Assembly (NCBI GenBank): GCA_963724015.1
Contig: CAVRTM010000018.1
Coordinates: forward strand, 62,001 to 126,000
Direction: 5' to 3'
DNA: 64,000 bases
Origin: CAVRTM01 sp963724015
GTDB taxonomy: Bacteria; Actinomycetota; Actinomycetes; Actinomycetales; Dermatophilaceae
Part shown: piece after piece, positions 31,079 to 40,085 of the stretch
Layout of the letters: every line of letters begins with the position of its first letter
Numbering within the stretch: position 1 is the first letter of the stretch
The notes under the pieces: generated by a model
Databases searched by the model: none
The model's input: the letters and a program-made list of their open reading frames with translations, nothing else
What the model was told of the DNA's origin: nothing
Made by a program: the position numbers and the translations under genes

Positions 31079-33084
31079 GCACCGCGACACCGCGCCGGCT
31101 CCCTCCCGGCGGCGCGCGCGGGCACGGGCCGATGGCGGGCATGGGGATGCCGGCCGAGAAGTCGATGAGCTTCGGCCCCTCGGCCCGCCGCCTGATCGGC
31201 CGGACGCGCCCGGAGCGCGCGCGGGTGCTGATGGTGCTGGTGCTGGCGGTGGTCAGCGTCAGCCTCACCGTCCTCGGCCCCAGGATCCTCGGCCGGGCGA
31301 CCGACATCATCTTCGCCGGCGTCATCGGGGGCCGGATGCAGCTGCCGCCGGGCACCACCAAGGCCGCCGCGGTCGAGGGGATCCGCGCCTCCGGGAAGTC
31401 CGACCTGGCCGACATGCTGGCCCGGATCGACTGGGCGCCCGGCCGGGGCATCGACTTTGCCGCGCTCGGGCACGTGCTGCTGCTGGCCCTCGCCCTCTAC
31501 GTCGCGGCGGCGGTGTTCGGCTGGGCGCAGGGCTACCTGCTCAACGACGTCGTCCAGCGGACCGTCTTCCGGCTGCGCTCGGACGTCGAGGACAAGCTCA
31601 ACCGGCTCCCGCTGCCCTACTTCGACCGCCAGCCGCGAGGCGAGCTGCTCAGCCGGGTCACCAACGACATCGACAACATCGCCCAGAGCCTGCAGCAGAC
31701 GATGAGCCAGCTGCTGACCTCGCTGCTGACCGTCGTCGGCGTCGTGCTGATGATGTTCCTCATCTCACCGCTGCTGTCCCTCATCGCGCTGGTGACGATC
31801 CCGCTGTCGGTGCTGGTCACCCAGCAGATCGCCAAGCGCTCGCAGAAGCTCTTCGTCGCGCAGTGGACGCACACCGGCGCGTTGAACGGCCAGGTGGAGG
31901 AGGCCTACAGCGGCCACGAGCTGGTCAAGGTCTTCGGGCGGCAGCAGGAGGTCGAGGCCGCCTTCGCCGCCAAGAACGAGGAGCTCTACGCCGCCAGCTT
32001 CGGCGCGCAGTTCGTCAGCGGCATCATCATGCCGGCGATGATGTTCATCGGGAACCTCAACTACGTCGCCATCGCCGTCGTCGGCGGCCTGCGCGTGGCG
32101 TCAGGGACGATGAGCCTGGGCGACGTGCAGGCGTTCATCCAGTACTCCCGGCAGTTCACCCAGCCGCTGACCCAGGTGGCGTCCATGGCCAACGTGCTGC
32201 AGTCCGGGGTCGCCTCGGCCGAGCGGGTCTTCGACCTGCTCGACGCCGACGAGCAGGTGCCCGACGCGGCCGACGCCCAGGTGGTCCGCGACCCGCACGG
32301 CCGGGTGGCGTTCGAGCACGTGTCGTTCCGCTACCGGCCCGAGACGCCGCTGATCGAGGACCTCTCGCTGGTGGCCGAACCCGGCAGCACCGTGGCGATC
32401 GTCGGCCCGACCGGCGCTGGCAAGACCACGCTGGTCAACCTGGTGATGCGCTTCTACGAGCTGGACGCCGGCCGGATCACCCTCGACGGGGTCGACATCA
32501 CCTCGCTGTCGCGGCACGCGCTGCGCTCCGAGATCGGCATGGTGCTGCAGGACACCTGGCTGTTCGGCGGCACCATCCGCGACAACATCGCCTACGGCAA
32601 CCTCGACGCCACCGACGAGCAGGTGCACGAGGCGGCGCGGGCGACGTTCGTCGACCGGTTCGTGCGGGCGCTGCCCGACGGCTACGACACCGTGATCGAT
32701 GAGGAGGGCAGCAACGTCAGCGCCGGCGAGAAGCAGCTGATCACGATCGCGCGCGCGTTCCTGGCCGACCCCTCGCTGCTGATCCTGGACGAGGCGACCA
32801 GCTCGGTGGACACCCGCACCGAGGTCCTGCTGCAGCAGGCGATGGCGGCCCTGCGGACCGACCGCACCAGCTTCGTCATCGCCCACCGGCTCTCGACCAT
32901 CCGCGACGCCGACCTGATCCTGGTGATGGAGTCGGGGCGGATCGTCGAGCAGGGCACCCACACCGAGCTGCTCGCGGCCGAGGGCGCCTACCAGCGGCTC
33001 TACCTGGCGCAGTTCCGTGGTGGGCTCGACGGCGACGAGGACACCGGGGCCGACGAGCAGCTGGCCGTCGCCTCGCCCGGCTGA
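31075..33084 (+). CDS. ABC exporter half-transporter B (TM-NBD)
   Basis: The partner subunit, intact, 669 residues, starting at GTG 31075 with a 4-bp overlap. The N-terminus is Gly/His/Met-rich (RGHGPMAGMGMPAEKSMSFG). Six helices follow, with an extended loop after the first (ATDIIFAGVIGGRMQLPPGT). Walker A is GPTGAGKTTLVNLV, the signature NVSAGEKQLITIARAF and Walker B LLILDEATSSVD with the catalytic Glu, then VIAHRLSTIRDADLI. Canonical Glu here and Asp in the partner imply one active and one degenerate ATP site. Family precedent is multidrug or lipid export; no cargo can be named. A long hairpin follows. Confidence 0.92.
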   Translation: MSTATPRRLPPGGARGHGPMAGMGMPAEKSMSFGPSARRLIGRTRPERARVLMVLVLAVVSVSLTVLGPRILGRATDIIFAGVIGGRMQLPPGTTKAAAVEGIRASGKSDLADMLARIDWAPGRGIDFAALGHVLLLALALYVAAAVFGWAQGYLLNDVVQRTVFRLRSDVEDKLNRLPLPYFDRQPRGELLSRVTNDIDNIAQSLQQTMSQLLTSLLTVVGVVLMMFLISPLLSLIALVTIPLSVLVTQQIAKRSQKLFVAQWTHTGALNGQVEEAYSGHELVKVFGRQQEVEAAFAAKNEELYAASFGAQFVSGIIMPAMMFIGNLNYVAIAVVGGLRVASGTMSLGDVQAFIQYSRQFTQPLTQVASMANVLQSGVASAERVFDLLDADEQVPDAADAQVVRDPHGRVAFEHVSFRYRPETPLIEDLSLVAEPGSTVAIVGPTGAGKTTLVNLVMRFYELDAGRITLDGVDITSLSRHALRSEIGMVLQDTWLFGGTIRDNIAYGNLDATDEQVHEAARATFVDRFVRALPDGYDTVIDEEGSNVSAGEKQLITIARAFLADPSLLILDEATSSVDTRTEVLLQQAMAALRTDRTSFVIAHRLSTIRDADLILVMESGRIVEQGTHTELLAAEGAYQRLYLAQFRGGLDGDEDTGADEQLAVASPG

Positions 33085-33111
33085 CGCGTCGTACCGTCGC
33101 GGTCGACCCGA

Positions 33112-33178
33112 CCGGACGCACCGGAGGTCCCGAATTCGGACATCACTTGTCCGAATTCGGGACCTCACGTGCGTCCGG
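33112..33178. terminator. Very long hairpin between convergent genes
   Basis: A perfect 19-bp inverted repeat (33124-33142 with 33148-33166; arm GAGGTCCCGAATTCGGACA) surrounds the loop TCACT. After a 3-base mismatch it extends by 9 more pairs (CCGGACGCA with TGCGTCCGG), giving 67 nt overall. It lies between the exporter stop and the stop of the convergent Fe-S oxidoreductase and would serve as a bidirectional terminator. Confidence 0.8.
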
Positions 33179-33259
33179 TCGCCGAGGGGGGACGGACGGG
33201 ATGGACGGGACGGTATGGCGCGTCGCCCCGTCGCCGTACCGGCGGTCGCCGACCGGGGC

Positions 33260-35560
33260 TCAGGCGACGGGGGCGGGCTCGGGGTCGGGGGCGCTGGAGG
33301 TGTCGACGTCCGCGTCGCCGCGGCCGTCGTCGCCGCGGCGGACGGCGGCGAGCAGCATCTGCGCGACGTCGACCACCTCGACCTCCTCGCGGGCCTCACC
33401 GGAGGACTGCTGGGCGGCCAGGCCGTCGGAGAGCATCACCCGGCAGAACGGGCAGCCGACCGCGATCCGGTCCGCGCCGGTCGCGACGGCCTCCGCGGTG
33501 CGGTTGGAGCTGATCTGGGTGCCCAGCTTCTCCTCCATCCACATGCGCGCACCGCCGGCGCCGCAGCAGAACGACTTCTGGCCGGTGCGCTCCATCTCCA
33601 GCAGGTCGACGCCGGGCAGCGCCCCGATCAGCTCGCGCGGCGGGGCGTAGACGCCGTTGTGCCGGCCCAGGTAACAGGGGTCGTGGTAGGTCACCGACGC
33701 CGCGGTCGAGGCCGCGCCGGTGCTGTCGGCGTGGTTCGGCCGCGCCACGGGCACCAGCTTCTTCTCGCGGACGAGGCGGTTGAGCAGCTGGGTGTGGTGG
33801 ACGACCTCGTAGCTGCCGCCGACCTGGGGGTACTCGTTCTTGATCGTGTTGAAGCAGTGCGCGCAGGTGACGACGATCTTGGTGGCGCCGACCTCGTTGA
33901 GCATCTCGACGTTGCCCTGGGCCAGCATCTGGAAGAGCAGCTCGTTGCCGGCCCGGCGGGCGGGGTCGCCTGTGCAGGACTCGCCGTCACCGAGGACGGC
34001 GAAGCTGACGCCCGCGGTGTCGAGCAGCTCGGCCACGGCCCGGGTGGTCTTCTTCGCCCGGTCCTCGTAGGCGCCGGCGCAGCCGACCCAGAACAGGTAG
34101 TCCACCTCCGAGGCGTCCTCCACGTCCTGGCCCATGACCTTGACCTCGAAGGGCAGGTCCTTGGCCCAGTCGAGGCGCGCCCGGGCCGCCATACCCCAGG
34201 GGTTGGCCTTGTTCTCCAGGTTCTTGAACAGGCCGCCGAGCTCGGAGGGGAAGGCCGACTCGATCAGCACCTGGTAGCGGCGCAGATCCACGATCGCGTC
34301 GACGTGCTCGATGTCGACGGGGCACTGCTCCACGCAGGCGCCGCACGTCGTACAGGACCACAGCACGTCCTGGTCGATCACCGCGTCCGGCCCGTGCGGG
34401 TTGTAGGCCCCCAGGGGGTTCGTGATGTCGTAGCCGGTCGAACCCACGAGCGGCAGCTCGGCCAGCGCCTTGGTCTCCTCCGGCAGCGCCTCCCGGCCGT
34501 CCTCGGTCGCCAGCAGGTACGGCGCCTTGGCGTGCGCGTGGTCGCGCATCGCCATCACCAGCATCTTGGGCGACAGCGGCTTCTCGGTGTTCCAGGCCGG
34601 GCACTGGGACTGGCAGCGGCCGCACTCGGTGCAGGTGCTGAAGTCCAGCAGGCCCTTCCAGGTGAAGTCCTCGGCCTTGCCGGCGCCAAGCGCGGCGTCC
34701 TCGTCGAGGTCCTCGATGTTCTCGAAGTCCACCGGGGTGCCGCCGACCGCGATCGGCTGCAGCGCGCCCAGCGAGGTGCGGCCGTCGGCGTGCCGCTTGA
34801 GGTAGATGTTGAAGAACGCCAGGAACCGGTGCCACGCGACGCCCATCGTGGGCTGCAGCGAGATGGTGATCAGCCAGGCCATCGAGATGAGGATCTTGGC
34901 AGTGGCGACGACGACGACCGCGACCTTCAGCGCGCCGACGGACAGGCCGGTGAACGCCGTGCCGACGAAGAAGGTGAGCGGGAAGTGCACGGCGCTCGCG
35001 GACGCCTCGCCGGTCGCCTGGCCGAGGGCGTACTCCACGCCGCGCAGCGTCAGGATGCACAGCACGACGCCGAGGATGGTGAGCTCGACGTAGTACGCCT
35101 GCCAGAACGTCGACCCGTAGAAGCGACTGCGGCGCTCGAGGGTGCGCGGGTGCTGGCGCTGGCGGATGGCCATCAGCACGAGGATGCCGACCAGCGACGC
35201 CCACGAGATGAGCTCGGTGGCCCACTCGTACAGCACGAAGTGGCCGATCAACGGCAGCGCGAAGGTGGGGGAGAACAACTGCCCGTACGCCGTGAGCAGG
35301 GTGAAGAACAGCAGCCCGAAGGAGACCATCACGAACCAGTGAGCCACCGCCACGACCGGCAGCCGGGACATCCGGGTGTGGCCGAGGAACTCGCGCACCA
35401 GCGTGCGGGTGCGCGTGGCGGGCTCCCCGGTGCGGGTGGGGTCGGCCTGGCCGAGCCGGAAGACGGACACGAAGTGGCCGACCACCTTGGCGAAGAGCGC
35501 GACCGCGACCGCGGTGACGGCGAGGCACAGGAGGAGCGCAACGATCTGCAGGGCTGGCAT
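33260..35560 (-). CDS. Membrane-bound (Fe-S) oxidoreductase with CCG domains
   Basis: An intact 766-residue electron carrier of the heterodisulfide-reductase/GlpC-like type. The ATG at 35560 opens MPALQIVALLLCLAVTAVAV. About six helices (VVAVAHWFVMVSFGLLFFTL and later ones) form a NarI-like membrane part. Two ferredoxin-type clusters follow: CTECGRCQSQCP and CTTCGACVEQCP. Then come two cysteine-rich CCG domains, with VTCAHCFNTIKNEYP, YHDPCYLGRHNGVY, FCCGAGGARMWMEE and VGCPFCRVMLSDG. The likely role is moving electrons between a dehydrogenase and the quinone pool. In actinobacteria such a gene often neighbours other respiratory or sulfur genes; here it is divergent from cysK. Longer upstream starts are possible but lack support. 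Confidence 0.88.
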   Translation of the reverse strand: MPALQIVALLLCLAVTAVAVALFAKVVGHFVSVFRLGQADPTRTGEPATRTRTLVREFLGHTRMSRLPVVAVAHWFVMVSFGLLFFTLLTAYGQLFSPTFALPLIGHFVLYEWATELISWASLVGILVLMAIRQRQHPRTLERRSRFYGSTFWQAYYVELTILGVVLCILTLRGVEYALGQATGEASASAVHFPLTFFVGTAFTGLSVGALKVAVVVVATAKILISMAWLITISLQPTMGVAWHRFLAFFNIYLKRHADGRTSLGALQPIAVGGTPVDFENIEDLDEDAALGAGKAEDFTWKGLLDFSTCTECGRCQSQCPAWNTEKPLSPKMLVMAMRDHAHAKAPYLLATEDGREALPEETKALAELPLVGSTGYDITNPLGAYNPHGPDAVIDQDVLWSCTTCGACVEQCPVDIEHVDAIVDLRRYQVLIESAFPSELGGLFKNLENKANPWGMAARARLDWAKDLPFEVKVMGQDVEDASEVDYLFWVGCAGAYEDRAKKTTRAVAELLDTAGVSFAVLGDGESCTGDPARRAGNELLFQMLAQGNVEMLNEVGATKIVVTCAHCFNTIKNEYPQVGGSYEVVHHTQLLNRLVREKKLVPVARPNHADSTGAASTAASVTYHDPCYLGRHNGVYAPPRELIGALPGVDLLEMERTGQKSFCCGAGGARMWMEEKLGTQISSNRTAEAVATGADRIAVGCPFCRVMLSDGLAAQQSSGEAREEVEVVDVAQMLLAAVRRGDDGRGDADVDTSSAPDPEPAPVA

Positions 35561-35754
35561 GCTCGCGAGTTTACGGAGCAGTAACCCTGCCGTCTGCGGC
35601 GGCAGCCCGGGTGTGGCGGAGTTCGTTGCCGGGTCCGGACGACGGTTGTTGGGCTCTCCGGCGCGACATAACCTGTTCTTGGAACACATATAACGGTTCG
35701 TTGGTTAGATCAGAGAGCAACCCGTTGACTCTCGCACCCCGAAGGCGGTTCCTC

Positions 35755-36684
35755 GTGCCCATCTATGACGACGTCACAGCTCTCGTCGGCAACACCCCGC
35801 TCGTCCGGATCAACCGGCTCAGCGAGGGCGCCGGCGCGACCATCGCGGCCAAGCTCGAGTTCCAGAACCCCGCCGCCTCGGTCAAGGACCGGATCGGCGT
35901 CGCCATCGTCGACGCCGCCGAGCGCTCCGGTGAGCTCAAGCCGGGCGGGACGATCGTCGAGGCCACCAGCGGCAACACCGGCATCGCGCTGGCGATGGTG
36001 GGTGCTGCCCGCGGCTACAAGGTCGTGCTGACGATGCCGGAGACGATGAGCAAGGAGCGTCGCGCGCTGCTGCGGGCGTTCGGCGCGGAGCTGATCCTCA
36101 CCCCCGGCCCCGAGGGCATGAAGGGCGCCGTCAGCCGCGCCGAGGAGATCGGCGCCAAGGAGGGCGCCATCCTGGCCCGCCAGTTCGCGAACGAGGCCAA
36201 CCCCGAGATCCACCGGCAGACCACCGCGGAGGAGGTCTGGAAGGACACCGACGGCCAGGTCGACATCTTCGTCGCCGGCATCGGCACCGGTGGCACCATC
36301 ACCGGCGTCGGGCAGGTGCTCAAGGCGCGCAAGCCCGGGGTGCAGATCATTGCCGTGGAGCCGGCCGAGTCCCCGATCCTCAACGGTGGCGAGCCCGGCC
36401 CGCACAAGATCCAGGGCCTCGGCGCCAACTTCGTGCCCGAGATCCTCGACCGCACGATCTACGACGAGGTCATCGACATCAACGCCGAGACCTCCGTCGA
36501 GTGGGCCCGCCGGGCCGCGAAGGAGGAGGGGCTGCTTGTCGGCATCTCCTCCGGTGCCGCGCTCGCCGCGGCCGACCAGGTCGCCCGCCGGCCCGAGAAC
36601 GCCGGCAAGCTGATCGTCGTGGTGATCCCCTCCTTCGGCGAGCGCTACCTCTCGACCATCCTCTTCTCCGACCTGCTCGACTGA
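35755..36684 (+). CDS. cysK: Cysteine synthase A (O-acetylserine sulfhydrylase)
   Basis: PLP enzyme making cysteine from O-acetylserine and sulfide. GTG 35755 starts PIYDDVTALVGNTPLVRINR. The PLP lysine is in QNPAASVKDRIGVAIV; the substrate loop is EATSGNTGIALAMVGA. GIGTGGTITGVGQVL is the PLP phosphate loop and LLVGISSGAAL carries the Ser that contacts the pyridine N. About 309 residues, full length and intact. An AT-richer stretch upstream (35667-35710, with TATAAC at 35689) probably contains the promoter. The serine acetyltransferase gene follows after 28 bp. Confidence 0.95.
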   Translation: MPIYDDVTALVGNTPLVRINRLSEGAGATIAAKLEFQNPAASVKDRIGVAIVDAAERSGELKPGGTIVEATSGNTGIALAMVGAARGYKVVLTMPETMSKERRALLRAFGAELILTPGPEGMKGAVSRAEEIGAKEGAILARQFANEANPEIHRQTTAEEVWKDTDGQVDIFVAGIGTGGTITGVGQVLKARKPGVQIIAVEPAESPILNGGEPGPHKIQGLGANFVPEILDRTIYDEVIDINAETSVEWARRAAKEEGLLVGISSGAALAAADQVARRPENAGKLIVVVIPSFGERYLSTILFSDLLD

Positions 36685-36712
36685 ATCCCTCCACCGAGGA
36701 GCGCTCCACCCC

Positions 36713-37366
36713 GTGACTGCCCTGCGCCTGACCGAAGCACACCCGTCCAGCACCGCGACCCCCCGTGGCGGTGCGAAGCCCGGCCTGCTCCGGTCGGGGT
36801 GGGCGCGGGTCCGGGAGGACCTCGACGCCGCCATCGCCCGTGACCCGGCCGTGGACTCCCGCCTCGAGATGGCGCTGGCCTCTCCCGGTCTGCACGCCGT
36901 CTGGGTGCACCGCCTCTCCCACCGGCTCTGGCAGCGCCCGGGGACGCGCCTGCTGGCCAGGCTGGTGTCCCAGGTCAGCCGCTCGGTCACCGGTGTCGAG
37001 ATCCATCCCGGGGCCACGATCGGCCGGCGTTTCTTCATCGACCACGGCATGGGCGTGGTCATCGGCGAGACGGCCGAGGTCGGCGACGACGTCATGCTGT
37101 ACCACGGCGTCACGCTCGGCGGCCGGACCCTGCAGCGGGTCAAGCGCCACCCCACCGTCGGCAACCACGTGACGATCGGTGCCGGTGCCCGGGTGCTGGG
37201 GCCGGTCCTGATCGGCGACCGGGCCCAGATCGGGGCCAACTCCGTGGTCGTCAAGGACGTCCCGGCCGGCGCGGTGGCCACCGGTGTGCCCGCCCGCATC
37301 CGTTTCGTCGACCCCGGCGAGGACCCCTACGAGGTCATGTTCAAGGACCCCGCGATCTGGATCTGA
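36713..37366 (+). CDS. epsC: Serine O-acetyltransferase, short EpsC type
   Basis: Acetylates serine with acetyl-CoA to give the CysK substrate. GTG 36713; 217 residues, intact. After an N-terminal helical part (LRSGWARVREDLDAAIARDP; LHAVWVHRLSHRLWQRPGTR) comes the hexapeptide-repeat left-handed helix (VTGVEIHPGATIGRRFFIDH; GMGVVIGETAEVGDDVMLYH; GVTLGGRTLQRVKRHPTVGN). The catalytic His are in IDHG and YHGVT. As in Gram-positives the long N-terminal domain of CysE is absent. It forms an operon with cysK. Confidence 0.93.
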   Translation: MTALRLTEAHPSSTATPRGGAKPGLLRSGWARVREDLDAAIARDPAVDSRLEMALASPGLHAVWVHRLSHRLWQRPGTRLLARLVSQVSRSVTGVEIHPGATIGRRFFIDHGMGVVIGETAEVGDDVMLYHGVTLGGRTLQRVKRHPTVGNHVTIGAGARVLGPVLIGDRAQIGANSVVVKDVPAGAVATGVPARIRFVDPGEDPYEVMFKDPAIWI

Positions 37367-37521
37367 GGCCGCGAGGGCCGCTGAGCGCAGGGAGATGTCC
37401 CGTTTCGGAGGGGCCCCGGACGGGGGGTACGCGGATTGCCCGAGTGACGTGGTGTGGACGCAGGGTTAACGTCCGGGGGAGGGGAGACGCTCGCCGTCCT
37501 CACGACCGGAGGTCACGCGTC

Positions 37522-38181
37522 ATGGCCATGATGACGTCACCAGACCCGCTGCGGGTCCTCGTGGTCGACGACCACGACACGTTCGCAGAGCTCCTCGTCG
37601 CTGCCCTCGACCGCGAGGTCGACCTGGTGTGTGTCGGCCACGCCACGACCGGTGGTGAAGGGGTCGCGATGGTCGACCGCCTGGGGCCCGACGTCGTGCT
37701 GATGGACATCCAGCTGCCGGACATGGACGGGTTCGCCGCCACGGAGCAGATCCTTGCCGCCGACGACACCGTGCGCGTGGTGATGTTGACCGCCCACGCC
37801 TCGGCGCACCTGGTGGCCCGGGCGGCCCGGGCCGGCGCCTGCGCGTTCCTGCACAAGACCGGTCACCTGTCCGACGTCCTGACCACGGTGCGGACGGCCC
37901 GGACGGGGGACCTGACGATCGACCCGGCGCTGGCGGCGCGGCTGGTCAAGCGGGGCGTGACCACGCCGGCCCGACCCACGCTCACGCCCCGGGAGCAGGA
38001 GGTGCTCGAGCTGATGGGCACCGGCAAGGACGTGACGACGATTGCCCGTGAGCTGCAGATGGCGCCGCACACGTGCCGCGGACACGTCAAGAGCCTGCTG
38101 GCCAAGCTCGGCGCGCACTCCCAGCTCGAGGCGGTCATCGTCGCCGTACGCACGGGTCTGATCCATCTCGACGAGGTCTGA
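37522..38181 (+). CDS. NarL/LuxR-family response regulator
   Basis: A 219-residue DNA-binding response regulator. The ATG at 37522 has GGAGG upstream. Receiver domain: LRVLVVDDHDTFAELLVAAL with the acidic pair, phospho-acceptor Asp in VVLMDIQLPDMDG, Thr in VVMLTAHAS and Lys in FLHKTG. The LuxR-type helix-turn-helix (LTPREQEVLELMGTGKDVTT; HTCRGHVKSLLAKLGAHSQL) ends the protein. The kinase gene starts 4 bp later, so the pair is an operon. The signal and targets are not visible. Confidence 0.93.
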   Translation: MAMMTSPDPLRVLVVDDHDTFAELLVAALDREVDLVCVGHATTGGEGVAMVDRLGPDVVLMDIQLPDMDGFAATEQILAADDTVRVVMLTAHASAHLVARAARAGACAFLHKTGHLSDVLTTVRTARTGDLTIDPALAARLVKRGVTTPARPTLTPREQEVLELMGTGKDVTTIARELQMAPHTCRGHVKSLLAKLGAHSQLEAVIVAVRTGLIHLDEV

Positions 38182-38185
38182 CCCG

Positions 38186-39682
38186 GTGGCGTCGGGGGGG
38201 CGACGCCATCACGTGCCCGCGCCGTCGGCGCGGCTGCGTCTCCCCTGGATCCCACCATCCGGGGCGCGCGACGCGCGACCACCCTCCGCCGGTACGGCGT
38301 GGCACCGGTTCCTCTTCGCAGGTACGGCGCGGCGGTGGTTCTCCGCCGCACGCGCGGTGCTCGCCCGGCGCCCGGCCGCCCCCCGCGTCGAGCGCGTCCT
38401 CGCGCTCCGCGGGTTCGGCGTGATGGGCCTGGTCTCGCTCGTCGTGGTGGCGGCCGCGGCGTTCTGGGGGTTGAGCGCCATCGCCTCACACCAGGTGCTG
38501 CAGGCGGCGGCCCGGCAGTCCCAGCAGCTGGCCCGGCTGACCATGGCGCCCGCCCTGACCACACCGGCCGTCCGGGGTGACCCGGCGGCGGTGGCCACCG
38601 TGGACGCCGTGGTGCGTTCGCGGATGAGCGACGGCTCCGTGCGCCGCATCCTGGTGTGGGACCCGGGCGGGAGGGTCGTCTACTCCGACCTGGCGGCGTT
38701 GCGGGGTCGCCGGTTCCCGCTTCCGCAGCAGGCGGTCGCCGTGTTCGCCGCCGGCGGCCCAGCCGTTGTCGTGGCCGGCGCCGACGAGGTGGGCGGTGCT
38801 GACGGCGTGGGTGGTGGCGACGTACCGAGTGGACCGCGTCAGGCAGCCGGGCAGGTGGACGGCTTCGCTGCCGCCACGGCGCGGTCCGGGGACCGCCTGG
38901 TCGTCGAGGCATCCTTTCCCGACGAGCTGGTGGGCCGGCAGGAGGGCATCCAGCTGCTGGCCGTCGTGCTGGCCGCATTGGGCGCCCTGTTCCTGCTGCA
39001 GCTCGTGCCGGCCTCCAGGATGGCCGCACAGGTGCAGGGATCGGAGCGGTCGCGGGCCCGGCTGCTCCGGCAGTCGGTCGCGGCATCGGACCGCGAGCGT
39101 CGCCGGATCGCGCAGGCGCTGCACGACGACGTCGTGCAGGACCTCTCGGCGGTCGGCTACGCGCTCGAGTCGGTCCGACGCGACCTCGACCCCGCGACCC
39201 GGCCGGTTGTCGACCGGGCCTGCGCGATCGTGCAGCGGGACGTCGGGACCCTGCGCGAGATCCTCACCTCCGTCTACCCGCCTGATCCGGAGCACGGCAG
39301 CCTCGCCTCGACCCTGCCCGACGTGGTGAGGCCGCTGGTTGCCGCCGGGGTGCCGGTCGAGCTGTCGCTGGACGACGAGGCCGTGGTCGGCGCGGCCATG
39401 GCCGCGACGGTCCACCGTGCCGCCCGTGAAGCGGTCCAGAACATCCGTGACCATGCGTCGCCGCAGCACGTGCTGGTCGAGCTGTCCCGCGACGAGGGCG
39501 CGGTCGTCCTGCACATCCATGATGACGGGGTGGGCTTCGACGCCGCCGCGGGGCTGCCGGTGCGCGGCCACTTCGGGCTCCGCCTGATCCACGACACCGT
39601 CACCGAGGCGGGTGGGCAGGTCACGATCACCTCCGCACCGGCCGCGGGGACCTGCATCCGCATGCGCGTGCCGCCGGCCTGA
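38186..39682 (+). CDS. NarL-type sensor histidine kinase
   Basis: A membrane sensor kinase of 498 residues, GTG start at 38186. Helix 1 is VMGLVSLVVVAAAAFWGLSA. An extracytoplasmic sensor region of about 150 residues contains LVWDPGGRVVYSDLAALRGR and a Gly/Asp-rich loop (GADEVGGADGVGGGDV). Helix 2 is IQLLAVVLAALGALFLLQLV. The HisKA_3 site is SDRERRRIAQALHDDVVQDL with the phospho-His. The ATPase domain shows AAREAVQNIRDHA (N box), IHDDGVGFD (G1) and RGHFGLRLIHD (G2). It would phosphorylate the regulator encoded just upstream. The first 60 residues are basic and Pro-rich, so a later start is possible. Confidence 0.9.
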   Translation: MASGGRRHHVPAPSARLRLPWIPPSGARDARPPSAGTAWHRFLFAGTARRWFSAARAVLARRPAAPRVERVLALRGFGVMGLVSLVVVAAAAFWGLSAIASHQVLQAAARQSQQLARLTMAPALTTPAVRGDPAAVATVDAVVRSRMSDGSVRRILVWDPGGRVVYSDLAALRGRRFPLPQQAVAVFAAGGPAVVVAGADEVGGADGVGGGDVPSGPRQAAGQVDGFAAATARSGDRLVVEASFPDELVGRQEGIQLLAVVLAALGALFLLQLVPASRMAAQVQGSERSRARLLRQSVAASDRERRRIAQALHDDVVQDLSAVGYALESVRRDLDPATRPVVDRACAIVQRDVGTLREILTSVYPPDPEHGSLASTLPDVVRPLVAAGVPVELSLDDEAVVGAAMAATVHRAAREAVQNIRDHASPQHVLVELSRDEGAVVLHIHDDGVGFDAAAGLPVRGHFGLRLIHDTVTEAGGQVTITSAPAAGTCIRMRVPPA

Positions 39683-39727
39683 CCACGCGTCCGCCCGGGA
39701 CGGCCATGGGAGTGGTGGCCCCAGGGC

Positions 39728-40085
39728 TCAGGCACGGGCCCGGAGCGGGAGCAGGAGCAGCGCGCCGACGAGGAACCCCAGCGCGCCCAGGGAGGTCGCG
39801 GCGTTGACGAGGGTCACGTCGAGGGCACTGCCGGTGGTGGGGAGGACGTACGCGGCGACGGCGGAGACGCCGAACGCGACGCAACCGGCGAGGTTCACGG
39901 CGGCGACGGCGCCGTCCAGCGTGTGCGGCGTCCGGCGCAGCAGGCCGCCCGCGACGACGGCGTACGCCACGGCGCCCGAGACGAGGAAGCAGACCGAGCC
40001 GAAGGCATCGGGGCGCCATACGAGCCGGTCGTAGGAGGGGGAGCTGAGGGCCGGTCGTCAGCGGGTGGAACGTCGTGATGCCCCG
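39728..40085 (-). pseudogene. Remnant of a multi-pass membrane protein (C-terminal part, YrhK-like)
   Basis: Reading the minus strand, a coding signal appears abruptly at about 40085 (TTFHPLTTG). After one frame change near 40048 it continues as LSSPSYDRLVWRPDAFGSVC, FLVSGAVAYAVVAGG, LDGAVAAVNLAGCVAFGVSA and ALGFLVGALLLLPLRARA. These are four helices typical of the C-terminal half of actinobacterial small membrane proteins related to YrhK. The N-terminal half is absent: upstream sequence is the glutamate decarboxylase control region, and an in-frame TGA precedes the fragment. It is therefore 5'-truncated, not only frameshifted. Confidence 0.55.

Noticed and set aside
30268..33084. A single 938-codon open frame covering the end of exporter A and all of exporter B
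   Set aside because: It exists only because frame slips put part of exporter A in the exporter B frame. Exporter B has its own GTG start with stop-start overlap, and the NBD of A reads correctly in another frame.
33017..35584. An 855-codon plus-strand open frame
   Set aside because: It is antisense to the Fe-S oxidoreductase, which has unmistakable cluster motifs. Long antisense frames are routine in DNA of this GC content.
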